Origin: Alphaproteobacteria bacterium
Lineage (GTDB): Bacteria; Pseudomonadota; Alphaproteobacteria; Bin95
Reading direction: 5' to 3'
Length of the DNA stretch: 64,000 bases
Assembly: GCA_020638555.1 (NCBI GenBank)
Contig: JACKII010000002.1
Location: forward strand, 186,001 to 250,000
The notes under the pieces were generated by a model that was given only the letters and a program-made list of their open reading frames with translations, was not told where the DNA came from and ran no database searches. This document shows positions 33,904-42,430 of the stretch, piece after piece. Every line of letters begins with the position of its first letter. Position 1 is the stretch's first letter. The position numbers were made by a program, and so were the translations under genes.

Positions 33904-34749
33904 TCAGCCGAGGCTGGCCCGCAGGGCCGCGATCCGGTCCAGCACCGGCAGGATCGCATCCGCCTTCGCCGAATCGAGGCTGAACACCACCCGGGCGATG
34001 CCCGCATCGCGGTAGCGCTTCAGCATGTCCGCGTCCTCGCCGGCGCCGAAAACCGACACCGGCAGGCTGTCGGGCTCGCGGCCGGCTTCCGCCGCCATCT
34101 GCCGGAAGCGCGGCAGTTGGTCGAGCACGTCCGCGCCGCGGCCGCCCAGCGGAATCCAGCCGTCGCCATAGGCAATGGCCCGTTGCGCGGCGTGGGGCAT
34201 GGCGCCGCCGACCAGGATTGGCGGGTGCGGTTTCTGCACCGGCTTCGGCCAGGTCATCATCGGTTCGAAACTCTGGAACCTGCCCTGAAATTCCGGCTTG
34301 GTCTGGGTCCAGATCGTCTTGAGCATGGCGACCCGCTCGGCCATCAGCGCGATGCGGGTGCGCGGGTCGGTGCCGTGGTCGGCCATCTCCTCCCGGTTCC
34401 AGCCGGCGCCGATGCCGAACAGGAAGCGGCCGCCGGAGAGCAGGTCGAGCGTCGCCACTTCCTTCGCCAGTTGCAGCGGGTCGCGCTGGACGATCAGGCA
34501 GACGCCGGTGGCGAGCTTCAGGGTCTTGGTGACCACCGCGGCCGTGGCCAGGCCCACGAACGGGTCGATCACGTCGTAATAGCGCTTCGGCAGCTCCGGC
34601 CCGCCGCCCCAGGGCGACTTGCGTGAGAGCGGAATGTGCGAGTGTTCCGGCGCCCAGAAGGATTCAAAGCCCCGCTCTTCCAGCGCCGGGCCCAGTTCGG
34701 CCGGAGGCATGGAATAGTCGGTACAAAACATGGAGGCACCGAACTGCAT
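33904..34749 (-). CDS. LLM-class F420-dependent oxidoreductase (TIGR03619-like)
   Basis: A 281-residue luciferase-like protein. It opens MQFGASMFCTDYSMPPAELGPALEERGFESFWAPEHSHIP, typical of the TIGR03619 subgroup, and carries TLKLATGVCLIVQRDPLQLAKEVATLDLLSGGRFLFGIGAGWNREEMADHG and PKPVQKPHPPILVGG. The related protein at 36867 shares this architecture. Members are generally predicted to use F420, but the cofactor is not proved by sequence. It sits in a minus-strand run with an oxygenase upstream and a lipoprotein gene downstream. Confidence 0.87.
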   Translation of the reverse strand: MQFGASMFCTDYSMPPAELGPALEERGFESFWAPEHSHIPLSRKSPWGGGPELPKRYYDVIDPFVGLATAAVVTKTLKLATGVCLIVQRDPLQLAKEVATLDLLSGGRFLFGIGAGWNREEMADHGTDPRTRIALMAERVAMLKTIWTQTKPEFQGRFQSFEPMMTWPKPVQKPHPPILVGGAMPHAAQRAIAYGDGWIPLGGRGADVLDQLPRFRQMAAEAGREPDSLPVSVFGAGEDADMLKRYRDAGIARVVFSLDSAKADAILPVLDRIAALRASLG

Positions 34750-34815
34750 GGGCGGGGTTTCCCTTGAACGAATGATCGAGGCGCCACCATAGCGCGTGTC
34801 GCGGCGGGTGGCCAC

Positions 34816-35556
34816 TCATGCGGCGTCGTGGAAGATCAGGCCCAGCGTGTGCCGTTCGCCCCATATTACGCGGCTGACGCCATGGCGCAGCGACGCGCGC
34901 AGGATCGACCGCGCGCCCTGCACCGGCCGCTCGTTGGTCGGGAAGAGGATGAAAGAACCCTGGGGGATGTCGACCGCCGTGCCGATCGCCTGCTGGCGCG
35001 GGCGGTTCTCCACCAGCAGGAACTGCCCGCCGCCGAAATCCTGGCCCGGACGGCTCAGCATCGCGGTGGCCTGGAGCGGAAAGGCCAGGTCGCCGTAAAG
35101 ATCGCGGTGCAGCCGGTTGTAGCCGCCTTCGCCATAGCGCAGCAGCAGGGGCGTGGGCTTGGTCTGGCCGTTGGCAGCGCAAACCGCGCGATATTCGGCC
35201 AGCGTCGGGGGATAGTGGGTGTCCCGTCCCATGGCCCGCAGCATGCGGTTGGCCATCGGTGCCAGGCCCTCGTAGAAGGCTTGCCGCAGACCCTGGATCA
35301 GCGGTGGCAGCGGATCGGCGAAATAGGCGTAGTCGCCTTCGCCGAAGGCGTGGCGCGCCATCACCACGCGCGAACGGAACGGCCGGTCGTCGCGGTAGAG
35401 GGCACGCAGGGCGGCACACTGGTCCGCCGTCAACACGGGCGGCGTCAGCGCATAGCCATAGGCCGTCAGGTCCGCTTCGAGCGCGGCCCAGTTCAGCGCG
35501 GCCCAGTCTAGCGGGGACCAGTCCATCAGGGGCCGGTCCAGAGCGAGCGGCCGCAT
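34816..35556 (-). CDS. 2OG-Fe(II) oxygenase of the DUF2086 (Oxygenase-NA) type
   Basis: A 246-residue double-stranded beta-helix dioxygenase. The iron triad reads His150-x-Asp152 in GGYNRLHRDLYGD and distal His225 in RHGVSRV, with Arg229 placed to bind 2-oxoglutarate. LAPMANRMLRAMG and the LLLRYGEGGYN..HRDLYGD block match a family described as oxygenases acting on damaged DNA, though that activity is a database-level inference. The N-terminus repeats a DWxxLxW motif. The gene is 10 bases downstream of the DUF4170 gene on the same strand. Confidence 0.75.
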   Translation of the reverse strand: MRPLALDRPLMDWSPLDWAALNWAALEADLTAYGYALTPPVLTADQCAALRALYRDDRPFRSRVVMARHAFGEGDYAYFADPLPPLIQGLRQAFYEGLAPMANRMLRAMGRDTHYPPTLAEYRAVCAANGQTKPTPLLLRYGEGGYNRLHRDLYGDLAFPLQATAMLSRPGQDFGGGQFLLVENRPRQQAIGTAVDIPQGSFILFPTNERPVQGARSILRASLRHGVSRVIWGERHTLGLIFHDAA

Positions 35557-35566
35557 CGGCCCGCGC

Positions 35567-35827
35567 TCAGGCGTGCGCGCGCTCGCCCTCGGCCGCGATC
35601 GGATGTTCGTCGGTGGCGGGGTCGAACAGGCGGTGGAGATGGACGATGAAATACCGGGTTTCGGCGTCGTCAATGGTGCTTTGCGCCTTGCCGCGCCAGA
35701 CTTTCAATGCCTCGGCATAACTCGGATACATGCCGACGATATCGATGTCCTCGATACTTTCGAACGTCCGCGAATGCGGGTCTTTCAGTCGACCGCCGAA
35801 TACGAGGTGCAACAACTGTTTCGCCAT
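35567..35827 (-). CDS. DUF4170 family protein
   Basis: An 86-residue soluble protein of a small family seen mainly in Alphaproteobacteria. It starts MAKQLLHLVFGGRLKDPHSRTF and contains IDIVGMYPSYAEALKVWRGKAQSTIDDAETRYFIVHLHRL, which are the conserved parts. No catalytic residues or function are known to me. The ATG at 35827 has a modest upstream purine run. It lies directly before the DUF2086-type oxygenase gene. Confidence 0.8.
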   Translation of the reverse strand: MAKQLLHLVFGGRLKDPHSRTFESIEDIDIVGMYPSYAEALKVWRGKAQSTIDDAETRYFIVHLHRLFDPATDEHPIAAEGERAHA

Positions 35828-35965
35828 TGGGGGCCTCTTGCGTTCGAGCGTTTCACACCGTCGGCACGTGCGCGCGACGGGAACCGAAGACCCCCTACAT
35901 AATTGAGCGAGCCGCGCTCCGCACCCCGACATTGGTCGAATTTTGTCGCAGTGCGGCCGCGGAGG

Positions 35966-36796
35966 CTAGGGTTTTTGCGCGATCATCAACACCGGGGCGA
36001 GGCGGCCCGCGCTGATATTGGCCACCATATTCGCCACTTTGGTGGCGGCGCTGGCCCCCATCAGGATATGCAGGCCAAGCGGCGGCGGCCCGCCGGCCTG
36101 GGCGGACGCGGCGCGCATCTTGGTGAAAAAATCGAGCGCGATGGCGCTGCGGTTTTCGTCGTGGACGAGGTCGAGCCTCGCATCGGTGATGGCGCTGCGG
36201 TAGTCGTCCGCGGGGGCGGCGGCGTTGGCGGCCGGCGTCTCGGCCCAGGGCACGGGAAAGGAGAGATCGCCCGGCCCGGTGCGCATCACGTCATAGATCG
36301 CCACCCGGCCGCCCGGCCGCAGCACCCGGGCGATCCCCTCGGCCAGCGTGGCCTTGTCGGCGATGTTCATGCCGACATGCAGCAGGTAAGCCTTGTCGAA
36401 GCTCTGGTCGGCAAAGGGCAGGGCCATGGCGTTGCCGTTCTGCAAGGCGACCTGCGGGCGAAGATTGAACCAGTCGCTCAGGGTGTTGCCGGTGGCGACA
36501 TATTCCGGCGTCAGGTCGATGCCGCTGACCGTGCAGCCGTATGTGGCCGCCGCCAGGCGGGCCGGCCCGCCGATGCCGCAGCCGATGTCGAGGACGCGGT
36601 CGCCGGCTTCCAGGCCCAGCGTGTCGAACACGGACAAGGTCGCCGCCCGTCCGCCGATATGGAACTCTTCGACCGGCGCCAGATCGGCCATGCTCACCGT
36701 GGCCGGCGATTTGCCCAGCCTGGCCATGCCGGCCTCGATCGCCTGTAACAGCGAACCGTGGTGATAGTGACCGCTGACAATACTCGCATCTGCCAT
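35966..36796 (-). CDS. Class I SAM-dependent methyltransferase
   Basis: A 276-residue methyltransferase. The SAM motif I is RVLDIGCGIGGPARLAAATYGCTVSGIDLT, followed by QNGNAMALPFADQSFDKAYLLHVGMNI and RVLRPGGRVAIYDV, the pattern of UbiE-like and sarcosine/glycine N-methyltransferase-like enzymes. The N-terminal HYHHGSLLQAIEAGMARLGKSP is shared with the latter group, so a small-molecule amine substrate is possible. A strong TAGGAGG ribosome site and a good promoter lie just upstream. Confidence 0.87.
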   Translation of the reverse strand: MADASIVSGHYHHGSLLQAIEAGMARLGKSPATVSMADLAPVEEFHIGGRAATLSVFDTLGLEAGDRVLDIGCGIGGPARLAAATYGCTVSGIDLTPEYVATGNTLSDWFNLRPQVALQNGNAMALPFADQSFDKAYLLHVGMNIADKATLAEGIARVLRPGGRVAIYDVMRTGPGDLSFPVPWAETPAANAAAPADDYRSAITDARLDLVHDENRSAIALDFFTKMRAASAQAGGPPPLGLHILMGASAATKVANMVANISAGRLAPVLMIAQKP

Positions 36797-36824
36797 GACG
36801 GCCTCCTAATGGAGTAATGTATTT

Positions 36825-36852
36825 ATTATAGTGGCAGATTTCGATTTGTCAG
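36825..36852 (-). promoter_or_regulatory. Sigma-70-type promoter of the methyltransferase gene
   Basis: On the minus strand, CTGACA (36852-36847) is followed after 16 bases by a consensus TATAAT (36830-36825), about 30 bases before the start codon. The AT-rich stretch is distinct from its surroundings. The gene therefore has its own promoter despite lying in a same-strand run. Confidence 0.65.
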
Positions 36853-36866
36853 CGGTCGGTTGGCCA

Positions 36867-37736
36867 TTAGAGATCGGCGTATTTCTGGATCGTGTCGGAC
36901 CATTGCTTCAGGTCTTCCGGGCCGCGGATGCGGTTGGCGAGACCGGCTGCGCCCGTGACCGGCACCAGCAGGCGCTTCACGCCCATGGCGGCGAGCGCGG
37001 GGATGTCGTCCAGATTGTCCGGCAGGCTGGCGGTGAACTCGATGGCGTCCGGGTCGCGGCCGTGTTCGCGGGCGGTGTCGCGCGCCAGTTGGAACAGCTC
37101 TTTGGGATTGCCGCGGGCCGGGAAAAAGCCGTCGCCGAGGCGCCCGGCCCGGCGGGCCGCCGCCTTGGAATGGCCGCCGACGATCAGCGGCACGGTGCCG
37201 TTCGCGGGCTTGGGCCGACAATAGGCGCCGTCGAACTTCACGAACCGGCCGTCATAGGCGGGGCGCTCCATCTGCCAGAGCGCGCGCATGGCTTGCATAT
37301 AGTCGTCGCAACGGGGGCCGCGCTCCTCGAAGTTGGCGCCGATGATGTCGAATTCCTCGCGCAGCCAGCCGACGCCGATACCCAGCAGCACGCGGCCGCC
37401 GCTCATGGCGTCCAGCGTGGCCACCTGCTTGGCGCACACCACGGGCGAATGCTGCGAGAGGATCAGAATGCCGGTCGCCAGTTTGATCTTCGAGGTGACC
37501 GAGGCCATGTAGGCCATCCACACCAGCGGGTCCGGCAGGTCGGTCGCCGCGTCGATGCCCGGCATTTTTCCGCTATCGGAATAAGGATAGCTGGACTCGT
37601 AGCCTTCCGGGATGATCGTGTGTTCGACGGTCCAGGCGCTTTCGAAGCCGGCGGCCTCGCCCGCCTGCACCAGTTCCATGGCCCTGGCGGTGTCGGTGTA
37701 TTTTCCGGTGTTGCAATATCTTAAGCCGAACTTCAT
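36867..37736 (-). CDS. LLM-class F420-dependent oxidoreductase (TIGR03619-like)
   Basis: A 289-residue luciferase-like protein with KFGLRYCNTGKYTDTARAMELVQAGEAAGFESAWTVEHTIIP, KIKLATGILILSQHSPVVCAKQVATLDAMSGGRVLLGIGVGWLREEFDIIG, and PLIVGGHSKAAARRAGRLGDGFFP. This is the same subgroup as the protein at 33904. The ATG at 37736 is preceded by AGGAGGACC. It is divergent from the ferredoxin oxidoreductase gene, with about 100 bases of shared upstream sequence. Substrate and cofactor are not established. Confidence 0.87.
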   Translation of the reverse strand: MKFGLRYCNTGKYTDTARAMELVQAGEAAGFESAWTVEHTIIPEGYESSYPYSDSGKMPGIDAATDLPDPLVWMAYMASVTSKIKLATGILILSQHSPVVCAKQVATLDAMSGGRVLLGIGVGWLREEFDIIGANFEERGPRCDDYMQAMRALWQMERPAYDGRFVKFDGAYCRPKPANGTVPLIVGGHSKAAARRAGRLGDGFFPARGNPKELFQLARDTAREHGRDPDAIEFTASLPDNLDDIPALAAMGVKRLLVPVTGAAGLANRIRGPEDLKQWSDTIQKYADL

Positions 37737-37840
37737 CGGGCGGTCCTCCTGGGGGATTGTGCAAACACGGTACACGGGCGGCTCGGACTTGCCTATATTG
37801 GCCGTGAAAGCCTGCCCACCGCAGACGCATGAGGATCGAT

Positions 37841-40800
37841 ATGGCCGACGGCTCCAGCGCGACCGCCCCCCAACTGCGCGACGTTTCCCTGGACGACAAA
37901 TACACCGCGGAAAGCGGCCTGGTGTTCATGACCGGCACCCAGGCGCTGGTGCGCCTGCCGCTGGAACAGCACCGGCGCGACAAGGCGGCGGGCCTGGACA
38001 CGGCGGGGTTCATCACCGGCTATCGCGGCTCGCCGCTGGGCGGCTATGACCAGCAATTGCAGCGCGCGTCCCGGCATCTGAAAGAAAACCAGATCCTGTT
38101 CCGCCCCGGCGTGAACGAGGATCTGGCCGCGACGGCGGTCTGGGGCTCGCAGCAGGCGGGGCTCTGGAACGACGGCAAGCATGACGGCGTCTTCGGCATC
38201 TGGTACGGCAAGGGGCCGGGGGTGGACCGGTCCGGCGACGTGTTCAAGCATGCCAACGCGGCCGGCACGCTGAAGCATGGCGGCGTGCTGGCCTTTGCCG
38301 GCGACGACCACATGGCCAAGTCCTCGACCAGCGCGCACCAGAGCGAATATGCCTTCGTCGATGCCTCGATCCCGGTGATCGCGCCCTCCGGCGTGCAGGA
38401 ATTCCTCGACCTGGGTCTGCACGGCTTTGCCATGAGCCGGTTCTCGGGGCTTTGGACCGGCTTCAAGTGCATCGGCGAGACGGTCGACAGTGCGGCGACC
38501 GTGAATGTGGGCCTGGACCGCATCCAGCCGGTGATTCCCAGCGATTTCGAAATGCCGGAAGGCGGCCTGAACTCGAAGCTGATCGTGGCCGAATTCCTGA
38601 TGCTGGAGGAATTGCTGCACAAGTACAAACTGCCGGCGGCGCTGGCCTATGCCCGCGCCAATCGCCTGGACCGGGTGGTCTGGAGCGGCCCGCGGCGGCG
38701 GATCGGCATCGTCACCACCGGCAAGTCCTATCTGGATGTGCGCCAGGCGCTGGACGATCTGGGCCTGGACGAGGCGACGGCGGCGGGCTTGGGCCTTTGC
38801 CTTTACAAGGTGGCCATGACCTGGCCGCTGGAAAACGAGGGCGCCCGGGCGTTCTGCGAAGGACTGGAGACGGTGTTCGTCGTCGAGGAAAAGCGCTCAC
38901 TGATCGAATGGCAGTTGAAGGATGCGCTCTACCGCGTGCCGGCCGACCGGCGCCCGGACGTGATCGGCAAGACCAACTCGGCCGGTGCGCCGCTGTTGCC
39001 GAGCAATGGCGAACTCACCCCCAACATGATCGCGCGCGAGATCGCCAGGCTTCTGGACACGGACGCGGTGCCGTCGGGCCTGCGCAGCCGCATCGGCGAG
39101 CGCATCGCGCAAATGGATGCGTTGCAGGCGGCCAGCGGCGGCAACCAGCCGCCCAGCATGGTGCGAACGCCGTATTTCTGCTCCGGCTGCCCGCACAACA
39201 CCTCGACCCGGGTGCCGGAGGGCAGCCGCGCCGGCGCCGGTATTGGCTGCCACTACATGGCGATGTGGATGGACCGGAACACGCTGGGCTTCACCCATAT
39301 GGGTGCGGAAGGCGCGAACTGGACCGGCCAGGCACCGTTCGTGACCACGCCGCACATTTTCCAGAATCTGGGCGACGGCACCTATTACCATTCCGGCCTG
39401 CTGGCGATCCGGGCGGCGGTCGCGGCCGGCACCAACATCACCTACAAGATCCTCTACAACGACGCGGTCGCCATGACCGGCGGCCAGAGCCATGACGGCC
39501 CGCTCGACCCGGTGTCCATCGCGCACCAGGTCTGGGCCGAAGGGGTGAAGCAGGTCCAGATCGTCGCCGACGAGAAAGAAGACCTGCCGGCCAATGCCAA
39601 CTGGCCGCCGGGCACCAAGGTGCACGAGCGCGCCGACCTCGACCGGGTGCAGCGCGAGTTGCGCGAGGTCCCGGGCGTGACCGCCATCGTCTATGTGCAG
39701 ACCTGTGCCGCGGAAAAGCGCCGGCGGCGCAAGCGCGGCCAGTTCCCCGACCCGGACCAGCGCGTGTTCATCAACGAGGCCGTGTGCGAGGGCTGCGGCG
39801 ATTGCGGCGTCAAGTCGAACTGCGTCTCGGTCACGCCGGTCGATACCGAGTTCGGCCGCAAGCGCCGCATCGACCAGTCGGCCTGCAACAAGGATTTCTC
39901 GTGCCTGAAAGGCTTCTGCCCCTCGTTCGTGACGGTGAAGGGCGGCAAGCCGCGCAAGTCCAAGGGCGTTGAGGGGACCGAGCCGCCGCACCTGCTGCCG
40001 GTGCCGGACCTGCCGGGGCTGGACGAGCCCTATGGCATCATGATCACCGGTATCGGTGGCACCGGCGTCATCACCATCGGCGCGCTGCTGTCCATGGCGG
40101 CGCATGTGGAGGGCAAGGCCTCGACCGTGATGGACATGACCGGCCTCGCCCAGAAGGGCGGCGCGGTCTGGAGCCATCTGCGCATCGCCAATACGCCGGA
40201 GGAGTTGCACGCGGTGCGCATCGCAGCCGGCGGCGCGAAATCGCTGATCGGCTGCGATCTGGTGGTCTCCGGCCAGGCGGACACGGTCTCGAAGCTGACG
40301 CGCGCGAGCAAGGCGGTGGTGAACAGCTATCGCCAGTTCACCGGCGATTTCACCCGCAATCCGGACTTCCAGTTCCCAACCGACGAGATCAAGGGCCGCA
40401 TCACGTCCGCCGCGGGCGAGGCCAATGTCGACTTTCTCGACGCCACCGACATCGCCACACGGCTGATGGGCGACAGCATCGCCACCAACATGTTCATGCT
40501 GGGCTATGCCTTCCAGAAGGGCATGGTGCCGTTGTCGGAAGCCTCGATCCTGCGGGCGATCGAGTTGAATGAGGTCGCGATCGACTCGAACAAGCGCTCG
40601 TTCGCCTGGGGACGGGCGGCGGCGGCCAATCTCGCCATGGTCATGGACCTGCTGGGCGGCGAGAAAAAGGCCACCAACCAGCCGGATATCGCCAAGACGC
40701 TGGAAGAGATCGTCGCCAAGCGCGTCGCCGTCCTGACCGACTACCAGAACGCCCGCTATGCCCGGCGCTATCGGGCGCTGGTCGACACCGTGCGGGCAGC

Positions 40801-41356
40801 CGAGCAGGAGAAAGGTCTGGGCGAGGCGCTGAGCGAGGCGGTGGCCCGCTATTATTTCAAGCTGATGGCCTACAAGGACGAATACGAGGTGGCGCGCCTC
40901 TACACCCAGCCGGAGTTCAAGGCCGCGCTGGAGGCGCAGTTCGAGGGCGACTACACGCTGGAATTCAACCTGGCGCCGCCGCTGCTGACCAAGGTCGATC
41001 CGGCGACCGGCGAGCCGAAGAAGAAACAGTACGGCCCCGGCATGCTGCGCACCTTCGGCTGGCTGGCGAAGCTGCGCGTGCTGCGTGGCACGCCGCTGGA
41101 CGTGTTCGGCCGCACCGAAGAGCGGAAAATGGAGCGCCGGCTGATCGGCGAGTACGAGCAGACGGTGAGCGACCTGCTGGCCGGCCTCTCGCGCGAGAAC
41201 CATCGCTATGCGGTGGAGATCGCCAGCATTCCCGAGCACATCCGCGGCTATGGCCATGTGAAACAGCAGCACGTCGCCGATGCCAAGGCAAACGAGGCGG
41301 CGCTGTGGCAGAATTTCCGCAACCCCTCGGCGGCCACCGCGCTGGCGGCGGAATAA
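37841..41356 (+). CDS. Indolepyruvate ferredoxin oxidoreductase, single-chain (IorA-IorB-type fusion)
   Basis: A protein of about 1171 residues that decarboxylates aryl- or branched 2-oxo acids to acyl-CoA with electrons to ferredoxin. The N-terminal thiamine-pyrimidine domain has FITGYRGSPLGGYDQQL; a TPP-binding domain carries CPHNTSTRVPEG and YNDAVAMTGGQSHDG. An iron-sulfur section has Cys649, 652, 655, 661 (CEGCGDCGVKSNC) and Cys682, 688, 693. The C-terminal gamma domain starts MITGIGGTGVITIGALLSM with MTGLAQKGGAVWSHLRI. I prefer ATG 37841, which has GAGG at good spacing, to the in-frame ATG 37829. Confidence 0.9.
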   Translation: MADGSSATAPQLRDVSLDDKYTAESGLVFMTGTQALVRLPLEQHRRDKAAGLDTAGFITGYRGSPLGGYDQQLQRASRHLKENQILFRPGVNEDLAATAVWGSQQAGLWNDGKHDGVFGIWYGKGPGVDRSGDVFKHANAAGTLKHGGVLAFAGDDHMAKSSTSAHQSEYAFVDASIPVIAPSGVQEFLDLGLHGFAMSRFSGLWTGFKCIGETVDSAATVNVGLDRIQPVIPSDFEMPEGGLNSKLIVAEFLMLEELLHKYKLPAALAYARANRLDRVVWSGPRRRIGIVTTGKSYLDVRQALDDLGLDEATAAGLGLCLYKVAMTWPLENEGARAFCEGLETVFVVEEKRSLIEWQLKDALYRVPADRRPDVIGKTNSAGAPLLPSNGELTPNMIAREIARLLDTDAVPSGLRSRIGERIAQMDALQAASGGNQPPSMVRTPYFCSGCPHNTSTRVPEGSRAGAGIGCHYMAMWMDRNTLGFTHMGAEGANWTGQAPFVTTPHIFQNLGDGTYYHSGLLAIRAAVAAGTNITYKILYNDAVAMTGGQSHDGPLDPVSIAHQVWAEGVKQVQIVADEKEDLPANANWPPGTKVHERADLDRVQRELREVPGVTAIVYVQTCAAEKRRRRKRGQFPDPDQRVFINEAVCEGCGDCGVKSNCVSVTPVDTEFGRKRRIDQSACNKDFSCLKGFCPSFVTVKGGKPRKSKGVEGTEPPHLLPVPDLPGLDEPYGIMITGIGGTGVITIGALLSMAAHVEGKASTVMDMTGLAQKGGAVWSHLRIANTPEELHAVRIAAGGAKSLIGCDLVVSGQADTVSKLTRASKAVVNSYRQFTGDFTRNPDFQFPTDEIKGRITSAAGEANVDFLDATDIATRLMGDSIATNMFMLGYAFQKGMVPLSEASILRAIELNEVAIDSNKRSFAWGRAAAANLAMVMDLLGGEKKATNQPDIAKTLEEIVAKRVAVLTDYQNARYARRYRALVDTVRAAEQEKGLGEALSEAVARYYFKLMAYKDEYEVARLYTQPEFKAALEAQFEGDYTLEFNLAPPLLTKVDPATGEPKKKQYGPGMLRTFGWLAKLRVLRGTPLDVFGRTEERKMERRLIGEYEQTVSDLLAGLSRENHRYAVEIASIPEHIRGYGHVKQQHVADAKANEAALWQNFRNPSAATALAAE

Positions 41357-41378
41357 GGCGTCGCTGGCGGCGGAATAA
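41340..41378. repeat. 17-bp direct repeat duplicating a stop codon
   Basis: CGCTGGCGGCGGAATAA occurs at 41340-41356, where it encodes the end and stop of the ferredoxin oxidoreductase, and again at 41362-41378. The second copy is in another frame and non-coding. A small local duplication. Confidence 0.7.
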
Positions 41379-41427
41379 CCCGTGCCGCCCTCGGGCGGCG
41401 GGATGGAAACGAGAAAGGCACAGGCTC

Positions 41428-41841
41428 ATGAAACTGAAGCTCTATCGCGCCAACGACCGCGCGACCAAGGTGGCCCCGGCCAGCAATTTCACCGGCACGG
41501 TGCTGCAGGACGAGGTGCTGGTGGGCCAGGCGCCCTCGCGCATGCGCGCCACCAATGTGACCTTCACCCCCGGCGCGCGCACCGCCTGGCACCAGCACCC
41601 GGTCGGGCAGACCCTGCTCGCCGTCTCCGGCGTTGGGCGGGTGCAGGTGGAGGGCGAGCCGGTGCAGGAATTGCGTCCCGGCGACACCGCCGTCATCCCG
41701 CCGAACACGCGGCACTGGCACGGCGCCGCCCCCGACCGGCTGTTCACCCACCTCGCCATGTCCGAGACCGGCGAGGACGGCGCCGGCACGGCCTGGTTCG
41801 AGCAGGTCAGCGACGGCGACTACGGCAAGACGCCCGACTGA
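41428..41841 (+). CDS. Cupin-domain protein
   Basis: A 137-residue single-domain cupin. Cupin motif 1 is visible as TPGARTAWHQHPVGQTLLAVSGVGRVQVEG with metal-ligand candidates His55, His57 and Gln61. Motif 2 is RPGDTAVIPPNTRHWHGAA with His96 and His98. Related proteins are carboxymuconolactone-associated or quercetinase-like cupins and metal-binding small enzymes; activity is not readable. It lies 71 bases after the ferredoxin oxidoreductase and may be co-transcribed with it. A purine-rich GAAACGAGAAAGG precedes the start. Confidence 0.83.
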   Translation: MKLKLYRANDRATKVAPASNFTGTVLQDEVLVGQAPSRMRATNVTFTPGARTAWHQHPVGQTLLAVSGVGRVQVEGEPVQELRPGDTAVIPPNTRHWHGAAPDRLFTHLAMSETGEDGAGTAWFEQVSDGDYGKTPD

Positions 41842-41852
41842 CCGGGCGCGCT

Positions 41853-41999
41853 GTTTCCCGGCCGAGCCGGAGGCGAGGGCCGGGATCGGTGTCGTTCATC
41901 GAACACCCGCTCCGGCGGTGTTCGCACGCCGCGAGCGGCCCCGGATGGCCGCTCTGCGACCTCCGGGGAACAGGCGGCGCACAGCACCGTCCGGGGAAC
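41853..41999. repeat. Mosaic palindromic repeat (left arm of one type, right part of another)
   Basis: The left arm GTTTCCCGGCCGAGCCGGAGG and following GAGGGCCGGGAT match the elements at 42030 and 42249. The remainder, with CGGTGTTCGCA, GCGGCCCCGGAT and two CCGGGGAAC ends (41963-41971 and 41991-41999), matches the element at 24421-24538. It looks like a recombinant between two subtypes. Confidence 0.7.
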
Positions 42000-42004
42000 A
42001 TCGC

Positions 42005-42145
42005 TGTTTCCCGGCCAAGCGCCGTGCGAGCTTTCCCGGCCGAGCCGGCGGCGAGGGCCGGGATCTCCGGCGGTCCGGTGCCGGCGCTCGGGCGGAGTCT
42101 CGCCTCGGTCGGGGATCCCGGGTCGGCGTTGCCGTCCGGGACAGT
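42005..42145. repeat. Palindromic repeat copy B with truncated leading arm
   Basis: The full element (42030-42145) starts GCTTTCCCGG and ends CCGGGACAGT, an imperfect inverted repeat. A truncated left arm, GTTTCCCGGCCAAGCGCCGTG, lies just before it at 42005. The core GGGCCGGGATCTCCGGC is shared with the copies at 9.5 kb. Confidence 0.78.
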
Positions 42146-42225
42146 TCGGAAATCGCCGAAGCCGTTGCCATCCCCGCAGCGGTCGCTCCCCGCTTCTCCG
42201 CCTCCCCGGCCGTCGCGCGCCGCGC

Positions 42226-42364
42226 GGTCCCGGCCGAGCGCCGTGCGAGCTGTCCCGGCCGAGCCGGAGGCGAGGGCCGGGATCTCCGGCGGTCCGGTGC
42301 CGGCGCTCCGGCGGAGTCTCGCCTTGGTCGGGGATCCCGGATCGGCGTTGCCGTCCGGGACAGC
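42226..42364. repeat. Palindromic repeat copy C with truncated leading arm
   Basis: The full element (42249-42364) has a perfect 10-bp inverted repeat, GCTGTCCCGG and CCGGGACAGC. By eye it differs from copy B at about six positions over 116 bases, and the two ends have changed together so that pairing is kept. A truncated left arm (GGTCCCGGCCGAGCGCCGTG) precedes it at 42226. Confidence 0.8.
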
Positions 42365-42430
42365 TCGGCAGGTGCCGGGACGGGGGCGGGGAGTGCAACG
42401 CCAGCGTCTTGTGCCGGCCAGCTCCCGCCG

